Source: Bog-756 sp963730685 (GTDB taxonomy: Bacteria; Actinomycetota; Acidimicrobiia; Acidimicrobiales; RAAP-2). From it: 64,000 nucleotides of DNA. Of this stretch, positions 23,578-32,136 are shown one piece after another. The stretch's first letter is position 1; each line of letters begins with the position of its first letter. The translations under genes and the position numbers were made by a program. The stretch spans positions 620,001 through 684,000 of the forward strand of contig CAVSSP010000001.1 in NCBI GenBank assembly GCA_963730685.1, written 5' to 3'. The notes beneath the pieces were generated by a model. It saw only the letters and a list, made by a program, of their open reading frames with translations. It ran no database searches and was not told the origin of the DNA.

Positions 23578-26274
23578 TTGGGGGTGGCCACGGTCGAGAG
23601 GCCTGGATCTACAGGTCAGCTGGTCGGGAGAAGCGCTGAGCGCCAAGCGATTGCTCGCGCCCTCGACGAGATGGGGTCAGGTAATCCCCGGCTGGTGTGG
23701 GTGGAGGGAGACACCGGCTTGGGAAAGACGGCGCTCGTCCGGCACGTCGTGGCACACCTTCCTGAGGAGATCCAGGTGGCGCATGCGCAGGCTGACGAGC
23801 TTGCTGCCGAGCGACCCTTCGAGCTCGCCCGGCAGTTCGGCTGTGCGTCTGCCGAGAGCTTCTCTGCGGGTATGGAGATCCTCGAAGCATGGTCCAGCCA
23901 GCAAGACCAAGGGCCGGTCGTGGTTGTCGTTGAAGACCTGCATTGGGCCGATAGCGCGTCGTCGAAGGCACTCCTCTCGGCCGTGCAGCGGCTCGACATG
24001 GATCGGGTCGCCGTATTGGTCACGACCCGACCGGGGCTGCACGATGGGTGGGAGCGTCTCCGATCCGATCCCGAACGTTGCCTCGGCATCAACTTGGCCC
24101 CGTTCGATGCCAATGAAGTGGAGCTGTTTGCATCGTCCGTGGGGATCGATCTGACTCCCTATCAGGCAGAACGGCTCCGTTCCCACACCGGGGGACACCC
24201 GTTGTACCTTCGAACGCTGCTGGGCGAGCTGAGCCCCGCGGATCTCCAGCGAAGTGATGGGAATCTTCCCGCCCCGCGCTCGTTAACTTCGTCGGTCACG
24301 GCGCGCCTCTCCGAGACACCGGAGTCAGCGCGTGCCCTTGTTGCCGCCATGGCCGTCATCAACCAGCGCGCCCCGCTTACGGTGGTGGCCCGTCTGGCAG
24401 CTCTCAGTTCCCCGGTCGAGCCGTTCGAGGAGCTCTTGGGCACCGGCTTCGTCCGCTGGGATCCGGAGGAACCGGGCTCTCCTATTGAGTTCACCCATCC
24501 GCTCTACCGGCAGGCCGTTTACGAGGATCTCTCACCGAGCCGCCGCCGCGACCTTCATCATGCCGCTGCCCAGGTCACAAGCCCGGCTGTGGCGCTCTCC
24601 CATCGCGTCGCCGCCGCCGACGGGGCCGACGAGACGCTGGCGGTCGAACTGGAGAGGAAGGGGCGACGCGAGCTGGAAGAGGGGCGGAAGATCGAGGCCG
24701 GGCGAACCTTTCAGTGGGCCTCGTCGCTGAGTGTCGATTCTGCGGAGGCGAACCGCAGGTTGGTGGAGGCCGCCTTGGCCTATGCCAACGGCGGACAGCT
24801 GAGTCGTGTCGAAGCCCTTCGATCCGACATCGAATGGTTCGACGACGGGCCGGGCCGCAGCCTGGTGTTGGGGCTGCTCGAGTGGGACCAAGGCCACGCA
24901 GAGGGTGCCCGGCAGTGGCTCGAGCGAGTAGTTGACGAAGTGGAAGGGGACGACGCCGAGAGCCGCGCCATGACCGCGCGCGCGTGGGCCGAGCTCGCGG
25001 AGATCCACATCACCCTGGGTCAGGGAGCTGAGGCCGCTCGGGCTGCCGCTCAGGCCCTCGCGCTGGCGCCTCGGCACACATCCGCTGAGCGGCTTGCCAA
25101 CATCCACGCCGCCTTGGCCGAGGGGTACTTGCACGGGCCGGCATCCGGTCTGGCTCGCATGCGCCAGCGACTGCCGCAACCCGCCGACGAGGTACCGGGT
25201 GACGAGGTGGACATATTGGTTGTCCGAGCCACACTCGCCCAGTTTGCCGGCCGGATCCAAGCCAGCCTGGCTGACCTGCGCTCCGTGGTGGCGCTTACCC
25301 AACGTGGCTTCATACCGGTTGAGCTGGCCCGCGCCCACCGGCAGCTGGGCGCTGCGCTGCTGGCGGTGGGTGAGTGGGACGAGGCGCTCGTGCAGGCTCG
25401 GACCGGGTTGGGAATCGCAACCGACGATCCTCGAGGTGTCGAGAAAGCGGCGTGCCGCGGGCTGCTCGCCACGATCCTGGCCTACCGCGGTGACGCCGAA
25501 CGGGCTGAGGCACACGTTGAGGCGGCGGAAGAGTCAGCGGCTCGCCTCGGTGCCGTCGAAGGCGTCGCTCTGGCCCACATCGCCAGTGCCGCCTTGGGCA
25601 TGGCCAGCGGTCACCCCGAACGGGTCATTGAGGCACTCGATCCCCTCATCACCCTGGCACCGATGCTGGCCGCCCTAGGGTTCTGGCCATCCTACGTCGC
25701 GGCGCTGATCGAGACCGACCAGCTTGAGCGGGCCCGGGCCTCCATCGAGGAGCTTGAGTCGGGGGCAGCGGCCCGGGGTCTCGATATGGATGCTCGGCTC
25801 CTCGGATTGCGAGCCCGATTGGCAAAGGCTATGGGCGAACTCGACCGGGCGGACGAGTTGTTCGCTCTGGCGCTGGATGGATTCGGCCCTGATGATCCGT
25901 TCCTCGAGAAGACACTCTTGCTCCATGCCCATGGCCAGCTACAACTGGATCGGGGCGAACGGACGCGGGCAGTGTCAACCTTTCGCGCTGCGCTCGACGC
26001 GCTCCTGTCCGTCGCCGCCGAGCCATTCGCAAACCGGGTGTTGTCCGATCTCAAGCGCTCCGGAGCCCGATCCCCCCGGAGATCAGCCAGATCCTCGCTT
26101 GATCTGACCGACCGTGAGCGGGACGTTGCCGTACTCGTGGCGAAGGGTTACTCCAACCCTGAAGCGGCATCGGAGCTCTATGTGAGCCGAAAGGCAATCG
26201 AGTATCACCTTCAGAACATCTACGGAAAGCTCGGCATTGCCTCGCGCCGGGAGCTGCGCGATCTTGAGTTCTAA
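23578..26274 (+). CDS. Large ATP-binding LuxR-family regulator (LAL/MalT-like)
   Basis: 898 residues. An N-terminal ATPase of the STAND type has Walker A GDTGLGKTALV (about residues 45-55) and Walker B VVVVVEDLHWAD (about 112-123). A long TPR-like helical middle part (about 330-820) senses ligand or partner. The C-terminus is a LuxR helix-turn-helix (LTDRERDVAVLVAKGYSNPE, then YVSRKAIEYHLQNIYGKLGI, about 842-895). The TTG at 23578 or GTG at 23584 is the start; no clear ribosome-binding site. Probably the activator of the export operon directly upstream (inference from position). Confidence 0.9.
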   Translation: MGVATVERPGSTGQLVGRSAERQAIARALDEMGSGNPRLVWVEGDTGLGKTALVRHVVAHLPEEIQVAHAQADELAAERPFELARQFGCASAESFSAGMEILEAWSSQQDQGPVVVVVEDLHWADSASSKALLSAVQRLDMDRVAVLVTTRPGLHDGWERLRSDPERCLGINLAPFDANEVELFASSVGIDLTPYQAERLRSHTGGHPLYLRTLLGELSPADLQRSDGNLPAPRSLTSSVTARLSETPESARALVAAMAVINQRAPLTVVARLAALSSPVEPFEELLGTGFVRWDPEEPGSPIEFTHPLYRQAVYEDLSPSRRRDLHHAAAQVTSPAVALSHRVAAADGADETLAVELERKGRRELEEGRKIEAGRTFQWASSLSVDSAEANRRLVEAALAYANGGQLSRVEALRSDIEWFDDGPGRSLVLGLLEWDQGHAEGARQWLERVVDEVEGDDAESRAMTARAWAELAEIHITLGQGAEAARAAAQALALAPRHTSAERLANIHAALAEGYLHGPASGLARMRQRLPQPADEVPGDEVDILVVRATLAQFAGRIQASLADLRSVVALTQRGFIPVELARAHRQLGAALLAVGEWDEALVQARTGLGIATDDPRGVEKAACRGLLATILAYRGDAERAEAHVEAAEESAARLGAVEGVALAHIASAALGMASGHPERVIEALDPLITLAPMLAALGFWPSYVAALIETDQLERARASIEELESGAAARGLDMDARLLGLRARLAKAMGELDRADELFALALDGFGPDDPFLEKTLLLHAHGQLQLDRGERTRAVSTFRAALDALLSVAAEPFANRVLSDLKRSGARSPRRSARSSLDLTDRERDVAVLVAKGYSNPEAASELYVSRKAIEYHLQNIYGKLGIASRRELRDLEF

Positions 26275-26558
26275 TGTTGTGACCGCCAACGCTTGCCTCT
26301 TCTCGGAGCGAGCGGAGGGTTCGCCGGGGCGTCTCGATCGAGCGACTCCCCAAAATTTTCGGGCGGACCACAGTCGGCCAGGGACTCAACACGCCTCAAT
26401 GGTGTGTCATGGCATTCGTCGAGGGTCACGCCGGATCCGGGCAGGCAGATGCAGGCCTGCTCGACGGTGCATACCCTCAACCCTGACAAGTTGAAGGGTT
26501 CTCCGCCTCGCGCAATGACACGGCCGCATTTGCCTAAGCGGGGCTGGCAACTGTGAGT
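26275..26558. other. Intergenic region between convergent genes
   Basis: Lies between the LuxR regulator and the Fic gene ends. It holds no gene. A modest inverted repeat AACCCT-N10-AGGGTT (near 26480-26502) is the only candidate terminator and is weak. Confidence 0.35.
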
Positions 26559-27155
26559 TCAACTGACTACGAACTGCTCGAGCGGAGCAAGATCTCCATT
26601 GTCCGCCTCACGGAGGGCGGCAAGGTACCGCCGTCGGGTTCCCTCGACGTCACCCCGGCCGCCAACTGCCCCCCAAGTGAACGGCGGCTGTTTCAGTGCC
26701 TCCATCAGGTAGTCAGCAGCCTGACGACCATGCCGTCCGTTGCCGTTGGGAAACGGGTGGATGGACACGAGGCGGTGGTGAAACCGGACGGCGACGCACA
26801 GCGGCTCCTCGTGCTCGGCCCAGATCTTGGTATCTGCCACAAGGTCTCGAACGCCAACGGCAATCCGGGCAGGATCGATGCCGATCGATGTCTCGAGCCG
26901 CCGATAGGAGCCGGCCCAAGCCCAAACATCGCCGAACATCGCGCGGTGGAGGTCGCGCAGATATTTGTCGTCCAGGAGCGCTTGCAACGTGGGATGTCGC
27001 CTCCCCTGACGGGCCCTCAGAATGTTCTCCTGTTCGGCCTCGTTCAGTTCGCTGCGGGTGGTGACATAGGTCAGCTTCAACCCCTCGCGGTCATCGCCAT
27101 CGAGTGGGGTGTGGCCGTCACCGAGCGGAAGCAGTGGATCGCCGGGGGTGTTCAT
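26559..27155 (-). CDS. Fic-domain protein, 'mobile mystery protein B' family
   Basis: 198 residues. The Fic core is at about 60-160, with the catalytic motif H133-P-F-P-N-G-N-G-R-H-G-R (133-144), so an AMP- or other nucleotide-transferase activity on a target protein is expected. ATG at 27155 overlaps the stop of the HTH gene by ATGA, which fixes the start. The HTH-Fic pair is known as mobile mystery proteins A and B, found on mobile elements and thought to behave like a toxin-antitoxin or addiction module; that role is inference. Located in the island, close to an att core. Confidence 0.88.
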   Translation of the reverse strand: MNTPGDPLLPLGDGHTPLDGDDREGLKLTYVTTRSELNEAEQENILRARQGRRHPTLQALLDDKYLRDLHRAMFGDVWAWAGSYRRLETSIGIDPARIAVGVRDLVADTKIWAEHEEPLCVAVRFHHRLVSIHPFPNGNGRHGRQAADYLMEALKQPPFTWGAVGGRGDVEGTRRRYLAALREADNGDLAPLEQFVVS

Positions 27156-27619
27156 CGGGGAGCCGGGGCATTGGGCTGCTCCCACAGGTGGCGCTCGTCG
27201 ACGAATCGCTCGGCCATCTCCTGCACCAGGGAGTCGAGCACACCGGGCTCAGGAACCTGATCCTCGAGGGCCATGGTGTGAGCGACGGCATCGACCTCGG
27301 CCTGCGCCCGCAGGCGAGCCTGGCGTTGCACCATCTCCTCCAGTGGCTCGTTTGGCACAAAGACGTAGCGAACCTGGCAGTTGAGTGCCTGGGCTGCACG
27401 CTCCAGGGTGTCGAGGCGGATGGAGCCGAGCTCCTCGGACCGTTCGATCTGGCTGACCCGCGACTGGGTGAGCCCCATCCGTTGGCCGAGTTCGGCCGTG
27501 GTCATGCCCAGGGCCTCCCTGATGGCCCGGACCCAGCCGCGGGGCGGCCGCTGACCAAGGTCGAGGCCAACCAGTCGCTGGTCCAGACGTCTTCTCGCGG
27601 TACGACGGGGGCTCCTCAT
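27152..27619 (-). CDS. XRE-type regulator, 'mobile mystery protein A' family
   Basis: 155 residues. The N-terminus (RRRLDQRLVGL then PPRGWVRAIREALGM) and the helix-turn-helix (TAELGQRMGLTQSRVSQIERSE, about 41-63) match the MMPA family; ERAAQALNCQVRYVFVPNEPLEEMV follows. GAGGAG precedes the ATG at 27619. It is co-translated with the Fic gene. It should bind the AGTAG/CTACT sites upstream and repress its operon, acting as the antitoxin/regulator half of the pair. Confidence 0.88.
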   Translation of the reverse strand: MRSPRRTARRRLDQRLVGLDLGQRPPRGWVRAIREALGMTTAELGQRMGLTQSRVSQIERSEELGSIRLDTLERAAQALNCQVRYVFVPNEPLEEMVQRQARLRAQAEVDAVAHTMALEDQVPEPGVLDSLVQEMAERFVDERHLWEQPNAPAPR

Positions 27620-27630
27620 CCCAGCTCCTC

Positions 27631-27713
27631 AGTAGTAGTGCCTACTTAGACTGTCCTTATAGTAGTACTAAAAACTACTTAATATCCACCGATCTAAGTA
27701 GTCAATTCTACTT
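27631..27713 (-). promoter_or_regulatory. Triple AGTAG/CTACT operator cluster
   Basis: Three inverted repeats: AGTAG-N6-CTACT (27631-27646), AGTAGT-N7-ACTACT (27661-27679) and AAGTAG-N6-CTACTT (27696-27713), all within 95 bases upstream of the HTH gene. On the minus strand TATAAG (27661-27656) is a possible -10. The array suits autoregulation by the XRE protein. Confidence 0.65.
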
Positions 27714-27758
27714 GCAAGGAACGAACGAGCGAGCGAACTGATGAGGCCGATCGGGAAA

Positions 27759-27768
27759 TGTAGTCACG
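27759..27768. repeat. Single TGTAGTCACG box
   Basis: One isolated copy of the ten-base arm box, 53 bases before att core C. Arm boxes on both sides of a core are normal for phage-type attachment sites. Confidence 0.5.
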
Positions 27769-27821
27769 AGCGGAAGTCAAGCGAAGTGCCATTGGCCCGA
27801 ACGGCCTCTGACCTGGATATT

Positions 27822-27867
27822 CAGTGGGCCGTGCGAGTCTCGATCTCGCCACCTTGGGATCAAAAGT
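27822..27867. repeat. tRNA-Lys 3'-half repeat (att core), copy C
   Basis: Matches the tRNA-Lys 3' half with one change (C for T at 27861, in the anticodon-loop part). It divides the island into two segments. Confidence 0.85.
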
Positions 27868-27936
27868 TAGAGATCATCGACTTCACGGCACATCGTCGTT
27901 CCCCAATGGTGTTCACTGGTGAGGCGCATGGTCCCG

Positions 27937-27992
27937 GCGCCGATCACGCTTCGCGTGTTTTAGCCTGGAGTTGTAGTCACGGTGTAGTCACG
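27937..27992. repeat. 56-bp att-arm-type repeat, copy C
   Basis: Sits 69 bases after core C and ends in two TGTAGTCACG boxes. In this copy CACGC-TTC-GCGTG is followed by TTTT, so it could also act as a terminator hairpin. The spacer between core and arm is alignable with that of copy B. Confidence 0.75.
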
Positions 27993-28365
27993 CCCACCCG
28001 ACCGACTTGAGCCACGCAGGCCACGCCCCCCCCAGCTGGAGGTCAGGAGGCACCAGGTTCATAACCGGCTCACGGACGATGCGAGGTCGGTGACAAGAGC
28101 ATTCGAGATGACTCATGGAGGGCTGGTCCGCCGCCGCGTCGAGGCGATCAATACTGGAGCTGGCGGGGCCTCGGACGAGGTTCTCGCCCCTGCCATCATC
28201 CGCGTCCGGTGGTCAGCGGGAGATCCAGATAGGTCACGATGCCGGGTGGGGAAGCACATACCTGGGGCCGGCGATCTCAGCTGTCGGATCGCAATCACTG
28301 GCGTGGGGGAATTCGGAGGGTGGTGCCATGCCACGAACCCCTGTGGGCTGGTGGACCTGAATCTG
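27993..28365. other. Gene-poor stretch between att copies
   Basis: About 370 bases between arm copy C and core copy D. I see no gene with a start signal or recognisable domain on either strand. It may be what is left of a largely deleted element. Confidence 0.5.
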
Positions 28366-28408
28366 GTGGGCCGTGCGAGTCTCGATCTCGCGACCTTGGG
28401 ATAAAAGT
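28366..28408. repeat. tRNA-Lys 3'-half repeat (att core), copy D
   Basis: Matches the tRNA-Lys 3' half with one substitution (G for C at 28392) and one deleted T in the anticodon-loop part. No arm repeat follows. Together with the tRNA gene at 31897 it brackets the PadR/ABC exporter segment. Confidence 0.8.
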
Positions 28409-28583
28409 GCCAAATGACCCGGCCATACGGTCCATGGAGGAGCAGACATACAGGTCAGTTGTGGTCGAAACCGCTGACCTTGGCCCCAGTGACGAACCCA
28501 GGGTCGGTGAGGGTGACCGGGTCAAGATGGGTCGATTCCGACCTCGGTCTAGACGCCCCTATTCGTCGCGGACGAACCCGGAA

Positions 28584-28631
28584 GGTCAATCTTGACCGCG
28601 CAATAGATAACGGTTATAGAATAACGGTTAT
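28584..28631 (+). promoter_or_regulatory. PadR promoter with two ATAACGGTTAT operators
   Basis: TTGACC (28592-28597), 17 bases, TATAGA (28615-28620) is a good promoter. Two copies of the palindrome ATAAC-G-GTTAT (28607-28617 and 28621-28631) overlap the -10 and the start site. GGTCAA-TC-TTGACC (28584-28597) is a further dyad over the -35. Twin dyads of this sort are typical PadR operators. Confidence 0.7.
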
Positions 28632-28656
28632 CTACTTCAGATGAACGGGAGCCCGC

Positions 28657-29181
28657 ATGCAGCAAGAAGTCGTGTTGGCGATGCTCGCCAAGGAACCGTC
28701 TCACGGCTACGAGTTGCGGGCCCGCCTGACTGACGCCCTGGGTCCGCTTGGCGACGGGATCAACGCCGGCCAGATCTACGTCACTCTGGGGCGCCTCGAG
28801 AAGGCAGGCCTCGTTGCGACCGATGCGAAGAGGCCAGCTTCAGATCGGTCGGAGCGCAAGGTGTACGCGCTCACGGCGGCTGGCGAGGAACGGGTCGCGG
28901 AGTGGGTAGGCGATGTCACTTGGCCACGGCCCGACCTCTCCGAGTTCCACTTGAAGCTGATTGCAGCCGCGGCGGCCAGGTTGGCGGACCCGATTTCAAT
29001 TGTCGACGCCCAACGACGAGAGCTTCTGCGCCGGTTGCGCTCGGTGCAGCGCGCCGCAATGGAGGAGCTGCCCAACGCGGCCTCCGGCTTGCTTTTGGAG
29101 GGGATCGTGCTCCGCCTGCAGGCAGACCTGCGCTGGCTCGAAGCCTGTGAGCGCGAATGGACCAAGAAGGGTGAATCATGA
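28657..29181 (+). CDS. PadR-family transcriptional regulator
   Basis: 174 residues. Winged-helix domain (about 1-85): VVLAMLAKEPSHGYELRARL, then GQIYVTLGRLEKAGLV and a wing with RSERKVYALT. A C-terminal helical domain (about 90-174, the Vir/PadR C-terminal type) serves dimerisation. GGGAG precedes the ATG. Its stop overlaps the ATPase gene (ATGA), so regulator, ATPase and permease are one operon, with the twin operators at 28607-28631 for autorepression. It differs from the PadR at 9012 in having the C-terminal domain. Confidence 0.92.
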   Translation: MQQEVVLAMLAKEPSHGYELRARLTDALGPLGDGINAGQIYVTLGRLEKAGLVATDAKRPASDRSERKVYALTAAGEERVAEWVGDVTWPRPDLSEFHLKLIAAAAARLADPISIVDAQRRELLRRLRSVQRAAMEELPNAASGLLLEGIVLRLQADLRWLEACEREWTKKGES

Positions 29182-29930
29182 CAGCGGTCACGACGACGGC
29201 GATTCTGAGCGCACGAGGACTCAAGCGGTACTACGGCAAGGACATCGGCCTAGTCCGTGCTGTCGACGGCGTCGACCTCGACATAGAGCGGGGTGAGACA
29301 GTCGCGATCATGGGCCCGAGCGGCTGTGGCAAGTCAACCATGCTCCATCTCTTGAGCGGTCTTGATCGACCAACCGAAGGTGAAATCTCACTTCACGGAA
29401 CCAGGCTCGACACGATGGGGGAGCGACGACTCGCCCGGTTGCGTAGGAATGACGTCGGGATCGTCTTCCAAGCCTTTCACCTCATCGATGAGCTAACGGC
29501 ACGCGAAAACATTGAGCTTCCGGCTCTGTTGGCGGGACAAGGGCCGCGACTCGCCCGGCATCGAGCTGATGAGCTTCTCCAAGATGTCGGCCTCGCAGAT
29601 CGGGCTGATCACCTTCCGTCTGGCCTTTCGGGTGGGCAGCGTCAACGCGTGGCCATTGCGCGAGCTCTGGCCAACAATCCTGACGTCTTGTTTGCCGACG
29701 AACCCACGGGCAATCTCGATAGCGCCGCGACTGTCGAGATCCTGAAACTGTTCGAGGACCTTCATGCTTCTCATCTCACCATCGTCGTCGTGACCCATGA
29801 CGAGAGGATCGCGGCCACGGCAGACAGGATGATCTCGATGCGTGATGGCGTCTTCGTCGACGAGACGCGCCTGTCGGGCGGTTCGAGCGGAAGCCTCGGG
29901 CATCTGTTCTCGGTCGGAATGGAGGACTGA
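29178..29930 (+). CDS. ABC transporter ATPase, LolD/MacB type
   Basis: 250 residues, nearly all nucleotide-binding domain: Walker A GPSGCGKSTML, signature LSGGQRQRVAIARAL, Walker B VLFADEPTGNLDSA and H-loop VVTHD. Complete, of normal length, and directly followed by the permease. Transporters of this PadR-associated type often export antibiotics or lipids, or sense cell-envelope stress; the substrate cannot be told from sequence. Confidence 0.93.
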   Translation: MTAVTTTAILSARGLKRYYGKDIGLVRAVDGVDLDIERGETVAIMGPSGCGKSTMLHLLSGLDRPTEGEISLHGTRLDTMGERRLARLRRNDVGIVFQAFHLIDELTARENIELPALLAGQGPRLARHRADELLQDVGLADRADHLPSGLSGGQRQRVAIARALANNPDVLFADEPTGNLDSAATVEILKLFEDLHASHLTIVVVTHDERIAATADRMISMRDGVFVDETRLSGGSSGSLGHLFSVGMED

Positions 29931-29931
29931 G

Positions 29932-31741
29932 ATGCGCGGACGCGGCTCTGCTCATCTACCGCCTGGTTGCGAGCAGCCTGCGACGTCGGCCGGTCGAAGT
30001 CGTTGTGACCATCGTGGCTATTGCTGCCGCCACCACAACGCTCATGGTGGGCTTGGCACTGCGTGACGTGTCGGCGCATCCCTACCAAACGACTCGCGCC
30101 CTGACGGCAGGGCCCGATGTCGCGGCGATGCCGTCGAGCCCTTCTCCAGCCAGCCTGGCGCAGCTCGTTGCTCTCCAGCACGCTCCGGGCGTCGTCGGCA
30201 GCGTCGGTCCATTCCCCGTCAGTTACCCGATCATGACGACGAAGGGTTCAAGGGTCCTTGCAATCGTCGAAGGACGTAGTCAGTCACGCTCGGCAGTCGA
30301 CCAGCCCTACGTGACCCAAGGCTCGTGGGTCCGCCCTGGTGGCGTCGTGATCGAGCGGGCCTTCGCACACGAGTTGAGCCTTACCGTCGGAGATCGCGTC
30401 GCACTCGGCGGCCACTTCATGAGAGTGGACGGTCTTGCCGTCACTGCTGCGGTACCGACCTATCCCCATACGACCGACGTGATGAGTTTCGACGTCGGGA
30501 ATGGAGTGTGGAACCAGGCCACCGGCCTCGTGTGGGCGACGGAGGCAACAGCCCGGAACCTCGCAACGCCCAGCGCACCGCTGAATCACATCGTGGAGCT
30601 CAAGCTCGCCAACCCGGCGGCGGCACCCGACTTCCAGAACCACTACTTCTCAAACTCCACCTTCGTATGGTCCTGGCAGAGTGTCAGTCAGATTGAAGCG
30701 CAGCAGACTCAACCTTTCCAGCGGGGCTTGCTGATTGCCAGTTCGCTCCTCGATCTACTCGCCATCGCTAGCTTGGCTGTTGTTGTCGGAGGGCGGCTGG
30801 CCGAGCGCACCCGCCGGGTCGGTCTGTTGAAGGCGGTTGGGGCAACGCCACGATTGGTCGCCGGGGTCTTCTTACTGGAGTACCTGATTCTGGCGCTCGT
30901 CGGTGCCGGCGTCGGGCTCCTCGCCGGCTACTTCGCGGCTCCTCTCGTGGCCGATCCGGGAGCCGGACTGATCGGGAATGTGGCTCAAGCGCCAGTGAAT
31001 GCAGCCAACGTTGGGATCGTGGTCGTACTGGCTCTCGTCCTGGCGGCCGTGGCGTCGTGGGTTCCGTCCGTTCGGGCGGCAAGGTTGAGTACCACGGATG
31101 CGCTTGCTGATTCGGCTCGAGCTCCGAAGCGCCGGCCGCGCCTTACCGCCTGGGCCGCCCACTTCCCGGTGCCGATGTTGCTTGGACTCCGACTCGATGC
31201 ACGCCGGCTTCGGCGTACGGCCTTGGCGTTCTTCAGCGTCGCCCTGACGACGACCACGATCGTGGCCGTGATGTCAGTTCACGCTCACGAAAACACCCCC
31301 CCAAAGGTCGTGCCGGGACAGTTCGCGATTCCGTTCAATCCCAACACGGCCGACACGGACGCCATCTTGTTGGTCGTTACCGTCGTGCTCGTTGTGCTGG
31401 CCGTCGTGAACGCGCTAGTCATCACTTGGGCGACGTATGTGGACTCTCGAAGGCCTCTTGGGGTCGCGAGGGTGCTCGGCGCTACGACAGACCAACTCGG
31501 TCGAGGGGTAGCGGCGGCTCTTCTGATCCCTGCGGTTCCCGGTGCGATCGTGGGAGTTCCACTCGGGCTCCTTTTCGTGGCAGCCACCAGCCATGGTTCA
31601 CAGGCCACCATTCCGTCCGCCCCGTGGCTCCTTGGCGCTTGCCTCGGCACGATCTTGGCGATCTGGCTGCTCTCGACCCTTCCAGCGCGACTTGGGGCGC
31701 GGCGAACCGCTTTGTCGGTCCTGCAGTCCGACATCGCTTAG
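29932..31741 (+). pseudogene. FtsX-type ABC permease with frame change near the start
   Basis: The ATG at 29932 has an ideal GGAGG but opens a frame that does not encode the permease. One base later in phase, the sequence from about 29936 reads ALLIYRLVASSLRRRPVEVVV into the first membrane helix and stays open to 31741. A single extra G near 29938 explains this (MRDAALLIYRL after correction). Without correction the first usable start is GTG at 30005, which would cut into helix 1. Otherwise it is a full permease of about 600 residues with two FtsX domains: helices at about 20-42, 265-290, 310-340, 355-375, then 425-445 and three more near the C-terminus, with ERTRRVGLLKAVGATPRLV as the coupling motif. 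Confidence 0.8.
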
Positions 31742-31896
31742 CGTCGGAGTTGGCCATCCCTGGGAGGCAGCGGGAAGGCCTGCCGAGCCCTGGTTCGGAG
31801 ATCTGAAAGGAAGTCGAAGTCAGCGCTCTCCATCCGGACTTTCATGCGTAATCCGGGTACGCCAATCCAAAGTGGATCAGTGCTTGGCGTATGCAG

Positions 31897-31969
31897 TGGG
31901 CCGTGCGAGTCTCGATCTCGCCACCTTGGGATTAAAAGTCCCCTGCTCTACCGGATGAGCTAACGGCCC
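31897..31969 (-). tRNA. tRNA-Lys (anticodon UUU)
   Basis: 73 bases on the minus strand. The acceptor stem is GGGCCGT with ACGGCCC plus discriminator A. The D stem is GCTC/GAGC. The anticodon stem GGGGA/TCCCA (one mismatch at 27-43) encloses loop CTTTTAA with anticodon TTT, and the T stem is GCGAG/CTCGC. CCA is not encoded. Its 3' half is the core sequence repeated at 20878, 27822 and 28366, so it served as the integration site of the island. Confidence 0.95.
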
Positions 31970-32136
31970 GCCGGTGAGCGTACCGGCTCCTTCGCGGCGC
32001 ACACGACGACTCGCACCCTTCGACCGGTACAGTCGGGTTACACCGTCATCGGCGGCCATCGGCTGAGCCGAGGCAGGGATCACCGCCGGGCGACGGCGGT
32101 GGGTCCCTCGGAGAATCAAGAAGGAAGCAGCGGTCG

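Noticed and set aside
27104..27649. Plus-strand frames opposite the HTH/Fic pair
   Set aside because: Antisense to two clearly recognisable, coupled genes.
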